Of a DNA stretch of 64,000 bases, positions 1 to 12,400 are shown piece by piece. The stretch comes from Corbicula japonica (Eukaryota > Mollusca > Bivalvia > Venerida > Cyrenidae), in NCBI GenBank assembly GCA_038501625.1, contig JAZAYU010000126.1, positions 558,001-622,000 on the forward strand, written 5' to 3'. A model generated the notes under the pieces. It worked only from the letters and a program-made list of their open reading frames with translations. It had not been told where the DNA came from and ran no database searches. Within the stretch, counting starts at the first letter, position 1, and every line of letters starts with the position of its first letter. The translations under genes were made by a program, and so were the position numbers.

Positions 1-113
1 ATATCCAGATTATACTACATGGATGTATTTACTGCAGGCTGATCAGTATCTGTACTGGTCACCCACGGGATATGTCATTTACCATTAAGAATTAAGAGTT
101 CAAGAATTAAGCA

Positions 114-129
114 CCCCCCCCCCCCCCCC
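114..129 (+). repeat. Poly-C run
   Basis: Sixteen consecutive C bases, a slippage-prone tract whose exact length may be uncertain in the assembly. Confidence 0.9.
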
Positions 130-306
130 ACCTATGCCCTTTGTGGATGAGAAATGTTCAGTGTGTCACATTTTCCTCCACTTTTACAATACTTCACTGT
201 GAGTTATGGAAAACTTGTCCAAGCAGTTATGGCCAACTTGTTCAAGCATCTGGATGTGCCCTCTTGCTTGACCAAATCTTCAGAAGGCCCTTAAAATCAT
301 AGTTTT

Positions 307-462
307 CATCAGCATGATCATCCATCCATTATCATCATCATCATCATTCATCAACAACACAACAGCCTCACTCATCATCAACAGACATATGCTCATAATC
401 ATCACCATCATCATCATCATCATCATCATGATAACCATCACTACCACAACTATCATCATCAC
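307..462 (+). repeat. CAT/ATC trinucleotide microsatellite
   Basis: Imperfect CAT repeats interspersed with CAA, with an uninterrupted core at about 408-429. The Met-rich frame on the minus strand is a by-product of the repeat. Confidence 0.9.
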
Positions 463-807
463 TAGGATGTACGGTAAACAATCTAGAGTGTAAATTTAAC
501 ACCTGCAGGAGTATAAAGAGTACAAATTGTTATTACCAGACAATGTTGACCAATTCATCAGCCACTAAAAGATAAATAGTTCTTACTGCTAACAATAAAT
601 GTCATTTGATCATGTTGTGTTTTTCCCATTACTTTAATTGGAAATAAACAGAACCATTATTGTTTTCTACCTACAGTGTAACCTTCACCTTTACACTTAA
701 TAGGGAGTGTGGTTTCTGTCTAAATATAGAAATATTCGGACAGTAGTATGCAAACTTGAAGACCATTAAAGCAGCATGAAGAATGAACTCGTAGGTGTTT
801 TTCCATA

Positions 808-1045
808 TTAACCCTTTCTTCTATAGATACACCTTTATTGCATGGGCAAACAGTGTAAAGATCCAGTTCAGCATCTGTGCCATCTGATCAGGATCTACAC
901 TGTTTGCTTTTAGATTTATTAGGATATTTTTGACCAAGATACGACCAATGCAGATCTAGATCATATGGCACGGATTTGCCTGCTGATCTGGATCTACAGT
1001 GGTCGCACATGGGTAAACATGCCTAAATATGGAGGAAAGGGTTAA
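808..1045 (-). mobile_element. MITE A copy, full length
   Basis: Bounded by TTAACCCTTTCTT and GGAGGAAAGGGTTAA. Two internal hairpins (AACAGTGTA...TACACTGTT and CGACCAATG...AGTGGTCG). Orientation is given relative to the reference copy at 22523-22764; the central TTAGGATATTTTTGACCAA marks it as minus. Confidence 0.85.
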
Positions 1046-1728
1046 AGTACCACAATACAAATTATATTCTGCAGTCAGGGTATACAATTTTGCTAAAGAC
1101 TTTCCCATGAATTACTTTGGTCTTTAAGTAGCTGAGCACTTGCCATATTGGCAGCCAGTGTAGACCCATCACTGCAGTCAGGGTCTACTGAGTGTTCAAT
1201 ATTCATTTAACAGATTCTTGTAAAATTCCCTTTGAACGATGAATGGACTGGCTACAATTAATAAAAATGTGAATCTATTATATTCATTCAGCATTTTGAA
1301 GAGCAATCCTATTTCACACTCAGTGGGTAATGAATTTAATGGAAACATTTTAAGTATTACAGCAATGTTAAATGAAATGTTACCATATTTAGTTGTGTTA
1401 GTGGAGTCATTAAAAAATGATGCAGTTTTAAGTGCTGGTAAGTGGTTACTTCACAGCCGTTGTTTTGTCATTGTAGAGTATCCTATGTCATGTTCTCAGA
1501 GGCTGTTACACTTAGTACTTTGTTTTTCAAAATCTTAGGCGACACCCACTTAGAAAATTGATAATGTTGTAAAAATGATGTGTGGTTTTGTTATTGTCTG
1601 GATTGAATTTAGGAGAAATATTTATCATGGAAATAAATTGACATGAAGAAGTCACATGAATGGCATAATTCTGAAGAAGTGTATGAAAGAAGAAACATTA
1701 TAAAATACTGAGGTTGTCTTCTATACAG

Positions 1729-1768
1729 TTCATATTATTTGAAAGAGCAGGAGATAATGGAGCTTGAA
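1729..1768 (+). other. Candidate upstream RAPGEF1 coding exon (40 nt)
   Basis: Preceded by GGTTGTCTTCTATACAG and followed by GTAAGT. Phase 2 in and phase 0 out, compatible with exon A starting in phase 0. It would add YYLKEQEIMELE directly before DLQKLQTEMDNVYRSLRY, at the position of the vertebrate NLSWLEEKEKEVVSALRY helix. The charge pattern fits but similarity is weak and the exon is short. Confidence 0.4.
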
Positions 1769-1787
1769 GTAAGTGCGTTGTTTTTTC

Positions 1788-2010
1788 TAACCCTTTCCTC
1801 AATAGATATACCTTTATTGCATGGATGAATAGTTTAGATCCAGATCAGCCAGCACATCCGTGCCATCTATCAGGATCTAAACTGTTCGCATTTCTATTTG
1901 TTAGGTTATTTCTGACCAAAATGAAACCATTGCAGATCCTGATCAGACGGCACATATAGCAGTGCAGATGCTGATCAGAAGGCACCAATGTGAAAAACTT
2001 GTGACATAAT
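1788..2010 (-). mobile_element. MITE A copy, 3' end degraded
   Basis: Starts CTAACCCTTTCCTC, intact first hairpin and centre (GTTAGGTTATTTCTGACCAA); the second hairpin decays after AGACGGCACATATAG. It begins about 20 nt after the donor of the candidate exon at 1729-1768. Confidence 0.8.
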
Positions 2011-2084
2011 TCCTATTAGTGCAAAAAGGTACCAGGTACTATTACCCGTGTAGTTCATGGGCTATGGATTACCGTGAGGTTTCG

Positions 2085-2230
2085 CTGTATATCCCATGAC
2101 CAGATCATGCTGCATATTAGACCCATTAGAGTATTTCTGATGAGAAAGCACAGTGTTAGGATCCAGATCAGACTGCAAAGATGTGCTGCCAGATCTGGAT
2201 CTACACTAGTTGCATTATTGTAACTGAGTA
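2085..2230 (-). mobile_element. MITE A fragment
   Basis: Contains AGTATTTCTGATGAGAAAGC, GATCCAGATCAGACTGC and CTGGATCTACACTAGTTGCA, the centre and second hairpin of MITE A, diverged. Confidence 0.6.
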
Positions 2231-2458
2231 TCCATTGATTAAAAGGTAGAAGGTAATTATTATTGTATCTTTCTGTACTCATGGCTAACTATTGTCAGTC
2301 AGAATGATGCAAGGGGAATGTATCTCTAAAATGAATATGTGCTATGTTAAAGACAATTTAATACAGATAACAGAACTGGAAGTATTTTTGAAATCAGAAA
2401 AATACTACTACTTTCCGATCTGAAGAGGATTTGACAAACTCTTTGACTAACCTCAGTG

Positions 2459-2597
2459 CCCAAGGTTATAAAACTGAGCATGGAAACCAGTCTCAAATCT
2501 CAAGCATCTGATTGGCTGAAATGGCGACTGGTCACCATTTCAGCCTATCAGATGCTTGAGATTTGAGACTGGTTTCCAAACTCAGGTTTATAACCTC
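2459..2597. mobile_element. MITE B hairpin element
   Basis: About 139-bp palindrome. Left arm CCCAAGGTTATAAAACTGAG...AAATGGCGACTGG, right arm its near-exact reverse complement. The core on both arms is AATCTCAAGCATCTGATTGG / CCTATCAGATGCTTGAGATT. Too short to encode protein. Confidence 0.85.
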
Positions 2598-2696
2598 CAG
2601 CTCAGGACTTTGCTGTCAACCTGCAGTTTCCGTTAAGGATATTTTGTGAAACATGTTTTAAAAACAGACTATAGGTAACTGCTCCTTGGGAGTATT

Positions 2697-2800
2697 GCTG
2701 AGAAAGATTTTACTTCATTTGCAAAAAGTGTAGACCCAGATCAACATGTGCCATTGGATATACACATTAGGTGCATTGAATCTTTGAATTCTTGCTGAAC
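2697..2800. mobile_element. Diverged MITE A fragment
   Basis: AAAAAGTGTAGACCCAGATC, GTGCCATTGGATATACAC recall the first hairpin of MITE A. Strongly decayed. Confidence 0.4.
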
Positions 2801-2900
2801 TGTACATATATTGACCAGATACCTTTTAAAGTATGGGTAGGGTTTAATTCCCCTGTGCAAATGTTGTTTCAAAAATAACCTTATAAATCTAAAAGGTACC

Positions 2901-3134
2901 TAACCCTTTACTCTATATATACACATTTTATTGTATATGTGTAGGTCAATATTAGCGGGCACCTCCATGCCGTCTGATCAGGATCTGCACTGATGGCATT
3001 TTGGTGAGTTTTAACCTTAAAAAATCAAAAAGTGAACAGTGCCGATTCTGATCAGATGCATGGATGTGCAGGTTGATCTGAGTGTACACTGTTCGCCCAT
3101 GCTAAAAGGAGTATATATGAAGGAAAGGGTAAAA
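2901..3134 (+). mobile_element. MITE A copy, full length
   Basis: Starts TAACCCTTTACTC, ends GAAGGAAAGGGTAAAA; both hairpins and the AAAAATCAAAAAGTGAACAG centre are recognisable, with moderate divergence. Confidence 0.8.
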
Positions 3135-3824
3135 GTACAGATCCTGATCAGACAGATCAGATAACACTGCTAGCACAGAGGATGTTAGCTGTATCCAGGG
3201 AGAAAGGCGTTCTTGTTTGGTGTCGAGTGTAGACCCAGATCGTCATTAAAATCAGTTTGGTCTACACTGATATTATGCAGTATTTTTGGCTACTTTTTAA
3301 AGCCATATTAGACATTAATGCAGTTTGATGAGGCTGTATACTGTAGAAATATGTTTAAATACTTGAAGGGAACACAAAGGCTGCACTTATGTAAATACTT
3401 AAGAATATAAATGAACTTCCTTAAGAAATCTTTTCCAAGAAGCTTCATTGAATAAATTGCTTTTGTTGTGTATTTGAAATATTGGCCATTCATAATTATC
3501 AAACCATTAGTTGGTTTGGTAGACTTTCATAAAATCTTAATGTTAGCTTTAAAACTAAACTTAACTATTTCATAATATTTCTTCATCCGAATTTCAAATT
3601 ATATTGCTTTTGGCAACAGGGTTGTGATTAAGCCAAATCTGTAAGTTAAGATTACATTTGAAAGAGTTATGTCCCTTTATGCACTTAGATTTTTAATAAT
3701 TCATGATATTTCTTCACCAATCTTGCAAGATATTCTTACATCTACAGTGTTTTGATTTAGCTTAAAGTCGAGGTTACATTTAAAAGAATAATACCAGTTT
3801 TCAGCTTAGTTACATCTTTTATGC

Positions 3825-3992
3825 AGGTTTTATTGCATGGGCAAACAGTGTAGAACCAAATCAGTTGGCACAATCATTTCATCTGATCTGGATCTGCAAT
3901 GTTCACTTTTTGATTCATTATTTTTATTTCTGACTTCAGTGTAGATCCTTATAAGACAGCAAGGCTACAATGTTCATCTCTTGGTCAGAAAA
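3825..3992 (-). mobile_element. MITE A fragment
   Basis: Contains TTTTATTGCATGGGCAAACA, CATCTGATCTGGATCTGCAA and TTTTTGATTCATTATTTTTA; second hairpin incomplete. Adjoins the next MITE A copy. Confidence 0.65.
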
Positions 3993-3996
3993 TTCA

Positions 3997-4223
3997 TCCA
4001 TATATACGCATTTTTACGCATGTGCAACCAGTTTAGATCCAGACCAGCCCACACACCTGTGCCGTCTGATCAGGATCTGCACTGGTCACATTTTGGTCAG
4101 AAATAACCTAGCAAATCAAAAAGCGCAGCGCAGATCCTGATCAGACAGCACAGATTATGCTGGCTTATCTGGATCTATACTGTTTTCCCATGCTATAAAG
4201 GTTTATCTGTGGAGGAAAGGGTT
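3997..4223 (+). mobile_element. MITE A copy, nearly full length
   Basis: CATCCATATATACGCATTTT through GTGGAGGAAAGGGTT, with both hairpins and the GGTCAGAAATAACCTAGCAA centre. The leftmost CCCTTTCC terminus is lost. Confidence 0.8.
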
Positions 4224-5820
4224 CAGCAATCTTAAGGGAACAGGTTTTGCCAGCTGATCTGGAGATACAGAGATTAAACCCATGTTAACGGAGAAAATGG
4301 TTAAAACAATCCCAGTTATTTTCATTTTAACATCAAGAATAATTTTAGATGCGGGCTTGTTAATCAAATAAAGAAACTACAAAAAGATCAACTTTAAAGC
4401 CAACAATTCTGTGAAATTCATTGGTGCTGGCTTGTTAAAGGCTTCATTTGTTAAACGTCTGTTCTGACTGCACTTAGTTTACAGAAATAGGCACAATTAT
4501 GTCAGAAATAGCATGGAGGATTTGTTTCGCACATGTTTTGTCTGCTGTAGCTTCTTCCAGCCGCATGTTACCGCAGATTTCTTAGATAAAACAATGCATG
4601 AACAAATTCCACTTGAGTTTATGTAAGGCCAAGAGTATTTTATGAAAATGCTACATGCAGTAACATGCAGGAGTCTTTTGAGAAAACTATTTGACAGTCA
4701 CTTAGTTAACTGGCTTTTCTTTTTGGAATGGATATATCAAATAGCAAACAGTGTAAACTGACAACATGACAGGAGTCGGAGGTTTCACCTACAACTGACA
4801 TTCAAGAGTCAAAATGATGCACCAATGCCATTTCTAAGGAGTCAAAACAATTTTACCTTATATTGTAAAGAATTTTGACCAGTGAATTAAAACTGAGTAT
4901 CATGGGTCAAATGAAACTCGTGCAGGAGTCTGCTTGTGTACTGTGTCTACACCAGTCACAGATCTGTTACCTCTGGAGTAGTTCCTTTATTAACAATTCA
5001 GGGCTTTTCATCAAAGAATTGGGAAGAAGCCCTGGCCTTTCCAATTGGGAAATTTATGAATGATGATTGTTTATTTTGGGAAAACAAAATTAATTGAAAG
5101 ATGGATTCTAGTTTATGAAATTAAATAGTAATAGGTATTTTTAACTTAAATCTAAACTTTTAAGCAATGTATTTTTCAAACTTCAATTTTTAGACACCCC
5201 TTTAGAGGAGTTTTAACAATTTTTGGACAACTAACCTAACATTTTGGGAAGTGTCTCTGCCATATTTGGGAAAAAATACTATATTTTTGGATTGGGAAGA
5301 GGTCTTTTATAGGCCTCTGTTATATAAGGATGAAAAGCCCTGCAATTGTCACTGCTGATTCCGCACAAGTTCTTGTTGCAAGACTTAATGAATATTTTGT
5401 GAAGAAATAACTTAACTTCTTACTTTTAAGCATTTGTTGAACAAAGCAAAGATTTTATTTTTCTGTAGGCATTATAAATCATTTTTGTTGTTGATTGAAT
5501 TGTGATCAGTGTAGAATATAACACTGCATGAATTTAGTTCTACACTGGGTCTACAGTGGTCTACACTGAGTCTAAACTGGTCACAGGTGTTTTTGCATGT
5601 ATGTTTTAAGAGTAGATACTTCCATCAGTACTGTTTTGTATCAGGTCTGAAAGCAGCAGCTAATTTATTTAATCCCCCCCTTCCTCTCTTCCCAGCTCAC
5701 CACTCCCCATCTCTCTGCCCCTTGCAGCACCAGGAAAAACCATCTTTCATGATGGGATTTATAGCCAAAGGGTTTATTTAACCATGTGCAATTTGTGTCC
5801 CCAAAAATTAAACAAATCAC
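4224..5820 (+). other. Non-coding stretch upstream of RAPGEF1 exon A
   Basis: AT-rich sequence without a recognisable gene. The short open frames here lack splice context and similarity to anything known to me. A TCTACACTG motif repeats at 5540-5580 (GGTCTACAGTGGTCTACACT). Confidence 0.5.
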
Positions 5821-5823
5821 AGT

Positions 5824-6238
5824 CAGAGGTGTAGAATTCCACTCTACCGCTCGCCTTGGCGAGTAAATTATCCGTTGGGTCGAGTGAAGCGGCCGAAACA
5901 CTCGACTGACCGGGCGAGTAAATTTTCAGCAATGCACATCTGTTTTCTTTGGAAAATGAAATATTTTCACTTTGTTTACGGTATATTTAGCGGTTAGCCA
6001 ATTTCCGGTGTATTTGGAATGTTTATGATGTACAGGTAACAGCAGCGATTTATTTTTATCCTCACTGGGTTTCCCAAATCAGAACCAGGCTGCAAGTGCA
6101 TGTATTTTCCTTCCTTATGTTAAAATGTCGAAAATGTTTAAAAATGTACGGGCATGTGTACCTTCTGTAAGGGCGAGTGCAGTTTTTCATTCACTCGACC
6201 TGCAGGGCGAGTGGGTAAAAAAAAATTGAACACCTCTG
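5824..6238. mobile_element. Short inverted-repeat DNA element (hAT-like MITE)
   Basis: 415 bp with ends CAGAGGTGT and ACACCTCTG, flanked by the direct repeat ACAGT (5819-5823, 6239-6243). Subterminal GGCGAGTAAATT / GGGCGAGTGGG and CTCGAC motifs repeat in both orientations. CAG-starting terminal repeats suggest a hAT-related family, but the 5-bp duplication is shorter than the usual 8. No open reading frame. Ends 52 nt before an exon. Confidence 0.7.
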
Positions 6239-6290
6239 ACAGTTCACTGAATCTTGCCTAACTAAAATATAAATATATGTTTATTTTCAG

Positions 6291-6463
6291 GACTTACAAA
6301 AGCTACAGACTGAGATGGACAATGTGTATCGGTCACTGCGGTACATTAAAGCCGTTATTGACCAGGAGAAGTTACAGATTGTCCCAAACACCGCCACGGT
6401 TGTCTTGGATACAGTGAACGATGTCTTCCTTTTATTGAACAATTACTTCCTTAAACAGGACAG
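6291..6463 (+). CDS. RAPGEF1: RAPGEF1 exon A: N-terminal helical region
   Basis: Starts in phase 0 after a TTTATTTTCAG acceptor and ends with two bases of a codon before GTAAAA. It encodes residues 1-57 of the visible protein, including VYRSLRYIKAVID, which aligns with the SALRYFKTIVDK region of vertebrate C3G. Because it starts at a codon boundary inside a conserved helix, at least one coding exon must lie upstream. A 415-bp inverted-repeat element ends 52 nt before this exon. Confidence 0.9.
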
Positions 6464-9400
6464 GTAAAAAATCTCCTTTCTAGCATTCAAGAGCACGATG
6501 AATATCCTTTTTGACATGGTGTCCAGTGGCATATCTGTGCCCTTTGATCTGAATGCTTCTTTAACTCACAAATAATCCAATGAAAGCGACCAGTGTAGAT
6601 CCTGTTCAGACGGCATGGCTGTGCCAGCTGATCTGGATCTACATTAATTGCCAAAGTGATAAAAGCCATGCCATGCCCCATAGAGTAAAGGCTTAAATGT
6701 TACAGTTATAAAGGTTTAATGTTGTTATTTTGAATGACATGAGGATTATGTTGACAAATTGCATTTTATCATAGACAACGTCTTCAATTACATTAACACT
6801 GTTTACTCCATAGATCTGATTTGTGTGAGGATTATGTTGACATGTTACTGCGTTGTTGACATCAAATTTGAAATATTTTGTGTGACTTTATTTACAGTTC
6901 CAGTTTAACTTCCCGGCACAACAAAGTCTGCCAGAGTTTGGCGCACTTCATTAAATGGGCAGACGATCTTCTACTTCTACATGGCAACAAGAACTTGGTA
7001 AACAAAGACAGTGCTCATAAATTGATCTCAGCTCTTACTGATGGCATGGAGGTTAGTACAATCTTTGGGAAATTACCATATTCATCCAGATATAGACTGC
7101 TGCAACTTGGAAATTTATTGTAAACAATATCATGTTGGTCGCAGCAAGTTTTCCATCATTTTACCTGTATCAACATTATGTTTCTTTCATTTATGTCTGC
7201 CTATCATTGTAATGTTTTTTTCATTAAATGCACAGCCCTAGATAAAATTGATTATCTAAGCACATAGATTATATAAGTGTATTCTTCATAGAATCCCAAA
7301 CAAACTAGTAATTACTTGACAGTATCCGATGCCAGGGGCTTTTTTTACTGCGGAAGGGGCCCATACCCTATAGTTTTGGGAAAAAAAGTGCAGTTTCTTC
7401 TCAAAAGAAGAATGAGAAAACCTGATGTAATATTACAAAAAAATGACAAAATTATGTTTTATGTATGTAGCATAGATTGGTTTGCCTGCCCCCCCCCCCT
7501 TCCTCACTGGGACAAGTCATCCTCTCACCTCTCTTGACTTCCCAGTATAAGCAGCCTGTACAGACAGTGTTAATTAGTGATGTGTAACCTGCATGAAATG
7601 GCAGCCAGTGCTAACAGATATTCCTCTGTTGCCTCGGATAATCACACCTGTTCACTGAAATGTTCGGTAAAACTTAATTATGGATAAACTTTTTCTCAGC
7701 CATGTTTAATTAAAAATCAACATCTTGCTGATTGAAGCTGATTTCTTAGCAGGTTTCTGGAATATCTGGTTTAGAAATTAGGTCACTTTCTAAGCTGCCA
7801 AATTGCTGGTGTTTTTTGCAGTGTTTTATTTTTGGTACAGAAATTTTTCAGGAATCATGGTTACCCTGCAGCATTGTCTCATTTTAATATAGATTTTAAG
7901 GCCTAGTTGTAAATCCAAACATTAATGATAATAGCAGTTGTATGTCTGTCCGTCAGTTGGTATTTTTGTCCAGGCTAAACCTCAGCAACCCTTGTTAAAA
8001 TTTTCCCAAAACTTTTGTGATTGACAGGTTTGGTCATTGGGGTTTAAGTTTATTTCCCCTGTGACTGGACTTAAATCTTTTGAATGAGTGTCAAATTTCC
8101 GTACACCGGAGAACTTATTTAAAAGAAAAAGCAAAGAGTACAAAACACTGTTTTGTTGCACATGCAATACAAAAAATTATTTAAGAAATCAACATAGTGG
8201 TATGACATTGCTCCAAATTGGTATAGAAAGAGACTGAATCTGTCTTTGTTGCTCAACTGTTTCCTCCATAGAAACACCTTAATTGCTAGGGTGAACAGTT
8301 TAGATCCAGATCAGCTGGCACATCCTTGCCATCTGATCAGGATCTAAACTGTTTGCTTTTTTATTTGTTAGGTTATATCTGATCAAAATGCGACTAGTGC
8401 AGATCCTGATCAGACGACACTAAAAAGGCGTAAAAAGGCGAATATATGGAGTAACGGGTTAATATTTGTTGATATTTTCAGGAATTATACCAGATATGTT
8501 TGGACAAATGGGATGAAAGGAATACAAAGCGTTCCAAAGATAAGACATCTCAAGGCCCCAGGTCACCCGGGCCACATTCCCCAAGGTGAGCTTGTGTTTT
8601 CCTTTTACCTCCTGAGTTACTGTTATGAACTTAGCTTATTATCAAAGTCAGTCCATTATATTGTTCAAATGGGTGTTTAACAGAAATATATTTATTGCAT
8701 GCTTAACATTGTTTTCCAGGATTCTTATTGTTGGCTTCTTGGTCGGAAATAACCAAATATAAAAGATAGACTTCACAACAAGCTTCTTCAGAAATACAGT
8801 TTTATAAATTCAGTTTGAAAAAATATAGCACCATATATTTCTTTTAAAATAAATATTTTCTTTGCAATAATTTTATTTTATTCTTTGCACTTAGTTTTTG
8901 CACTTGTACTACTAGTTGCACTTATTTTTAGAACTTTTTGCACTTATGTTACTCATTTCACGTCATTTAATTCTTTGCACTTATTTTCCATCAATTTTTG
9001 CACTTATTTTACTAATTTCACTTACTTAATTCTTGGCACTTATTTTTCCAGCACCAAGAACAATTCCCTACCTGATATCCCACTCACTCCTCGGGAACGA
9101 GAAATTCTTGAAAATACGAGTGACCTTGGTATCTATGACAACCCTGGACTGCCAGTGTCAAGGTCAGCTGATAGTGTTGCCCAGGGCAACGGTGGAACAG
9201 TATTTGAATTTCCATCCCATGAAAGTTCCCCTCCACCTAAACCACCACTACCTCAAAATGCTGGTGTTATTGTACCACAGTAAGTAGGCATTATTTTCAT
9301 CACTGTTAACAGGGATTTCTTTCCTAATGTTTATTAAGGCACTTCATGCAAAAATGTGTCTTTTGACATTCAACCTTTAACTCCATGAGTCCATACATAC

Positions 9401-12400
9401 ACTTTTGTTGCATGGGCGAACTGTGTAGATCCAGATCAGCTTGTCAATTTGTGCTGTCTGATCAGGATTCTTCCCTGTTTGCCTTTAGATCTATTTGGTT
9501 TTTTATGACCAAGCTGCAACCAGTGCAGATCCAAATCAGATGGCAAGAATGTGCTGGCTGATCACAATCTGCACTGGTTGCACACACACATTAAAATGTA
9601 TTTAGCAAGGAAGAACTTACAATTATATAAAAAAAAATTCAGAACAAATTAGTGTTTTTGTTACACAATTTTGCTTATATTATGTTCTTTTTATCACGAA
9701 ATGCATAAAAAGTCGTATTGACATCTTAACCTTTTGATGTTATTTCAACAATTGAAGTCAGCTCTAAAAACATATTTTCATGTGTCATGCCTATTATTAT
9801 GCATCTGAGTGACACAAAGCATTGAATAAAATCAAATACATGCAAACATGCATTAATTACTTGTCATTTCAAATGAAGTAGCATGGGACACGTGCATTTA
9901 TATACCGTTATACGGCCAATCCGTAAATATGAATATTCAATTAATTGAAATTTCTTTGCAGTATAATAAGTAAGTACGGTTTAAAATTACTTTTGATAAT
10001 CAGTTGCAAAATAATTTCTGAAAGATTGTCATTAATTATAATTTCATCAACCTCCTCATGCTGTGTTTCCATAGTAGAGATTCTAAAGTACTAAGAGTAT
10101 CCAGGAAGGTGCAGCTGGTGATTCTATCACTGAAGTTTAGAACCTTTTAGCTATCTGCTGATTTGGGGAATTTAATCTGCCAACCTGGTGTTAGGAAAAA
10201 CATACAAACTTTAAAACAAATCAGCACTGACATGTTACTTGAGTAATTGACATACTTTCAGGTTAATTTCATCTGCCAATTGCAAATTTTCAACTTGGCA
10301 TTGGGAAAAAATACATAACTAAGAACAAATCAGCCTTGATGCATGTTATTAAATCGTTGACATTGTTTCAGGTTGATAAAGAAGTCTCTGTCACATGATG
10401 AAACAGATGGTTCTGATATACCACCGCCGTTACCTGACAAGACCAAACGACGGTCCCAGATACAAAACATGCTCGAGATGGTGTCTAATACAGGATTACA
10501 TGCCGGAAATGTTTCCCCGATGAATATATCTCCACACAATAGCATGATATTGTCTGGGAATGTGTCGTTTCTGGATTACTCATTAAACTCTAGTAACGGA
10601 AGTTTGAACAGTTCAACATCGTGTGCATCTCCGTCGAGCAGTATCAGTTCTGGTTTGAACCAGTCTGCGGAGGAATTAATGTCAGACAGATTGCAGAACT
10701 TGCAGCGGAATGGGAATTTCTCAAAGACGTACTCAGATTCAACTTTGACAAAAAAGTCAGTGGTAATGAGGAGCTCGCATTCAGAATGTACTGTGAATCA
10801 GATCAACCAGTTAACGCAAGAAATTGATAAATTGACAAAATTGACAGAAGATATGCAAGCAATGACCCGGAAAAATTTAAATCAGAATAATGGAAATATG
10901 GCCGCCGGCCCACCACCTCCGTTACCAAATAAAGCAAACAGAAAAATGAACCGAATGCTTTCTCATTATGACAACGTCCCAGATGGGATGGCATTAGAAA
11001 ATTGTTTTGCGCAATCAAACTCTGTGTCCAATAGAACTGTGATAAGTCAATCAATCGTGTCGAGGATGTCTCACACGTCCCAAAGTTCCGAGGCAAGATT
11101 AAGTTCATCAAGTACAAGTAGTACGCAGTCTTTCAGTGGTGTTCAGATGCAGAAATCGAACACGATATCATTCTCGCATCATGCTAGCTCGCAAGAGGAT
11201 GCATACTCAAGTTCGGGCTCGTTCTCAAGTGCGAGTCATTCAAGTATGGATAGTATTCCGAGACCACCACCACTCCCACCAAAGATGAGACACAGTAAGT
11301 GAAAACATGTCGGTGAGAAATTGTACAAGGTCATTTCTTGAAATGATTACTTCATTCTTAAAGATGATAATGTAATTTATTGAAATGAAATGATGATAAT
11401 GGGATGCATATTTTATAAATGATATATTATAAATGATCCAAAGGTATGATGAAGGTTAGTTGAGTTTGATAGGCATTTAAGCCTTTCACATTCTTTCTCA
11501 CCCTGTGACACCTCCACAGACACACCTTTATTGCGAGGGTGAACAGTTTAGATCCAGATCAGCTGGCACATCCATGCTCTCTGATCAGGATCTCAACTGT
11601 TAGGTTTTTGATTCATTGGGTCATTTTTGGCCAAAATGCGACCAGTGCAGATCCTGTTCAGATGGCACTGATGTGGGGTCTGATCTGGATCTATACTGTT
11701 CATCCACACCATAAAGGTGAATCCTTTTGGGGGAAAGGGTTAAAATGATTTGATTTTGTTGTAGTTCAGACCTACATGCAGACTATCGGAGCCTACACAC
11801 AGCCTCAGGGCATTGAGTGTATCTCCCGACACAGTATGAACTTCTACGAGGCTCAGTGGCAGCGTCACCAACTAGATATATCGCACACGCTCTACCCACG
11901 CTCCAACACAATCAGTGTCATATCGGATATCAGCTCGGATTCTTCCTTCGGTGGGAGTGCACCGAGTAGTCCATCTATCCCAGCGTTGCCAGCCAAGAGA
12001 AGGGTAAGATAGTTAACATTTAGCAACCTTACCTGCTAAAGGTAATTTAGTAGACTTGACTTTCTTGAATCCTTTACTCAATGGACCAGCCATTTATCTC
12101 ATGGGTGACCAATGTATATCGAAATCAACCAGCACATGCGTGCAGTCAAATCTGGTTTGTCATCAGTCACCTGTATATTCATTGTTTTTGACCAAGAGCG
12201 AACAGTGCAAAACCTGATTGCACGGCATGGATGATCTACACTGTTTGCTTTTTGGTAAAAAAAGCTTAAAAAGTCTAAAAGCAGACAGCATGACCTGGAT
12301 CTACATTGGTCACACATGGGATATAAGCTTTATCCATGGTGTAAGGGGATAATTTAAACAAACAGGCTTTCTTTAAGTTTTAGAAAGTAGGGGTTGTTTG

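Noticed and set aside
280..462. Met-rich minus-strand frame
   Set aside because: Translation of a CAT/ATG microsatellite.
1239..1538. 99-codon plus-strand frame
   Set aside because: No similarity recognised, no splice compatibility with RAPGEF1, composition like surrounding intron.
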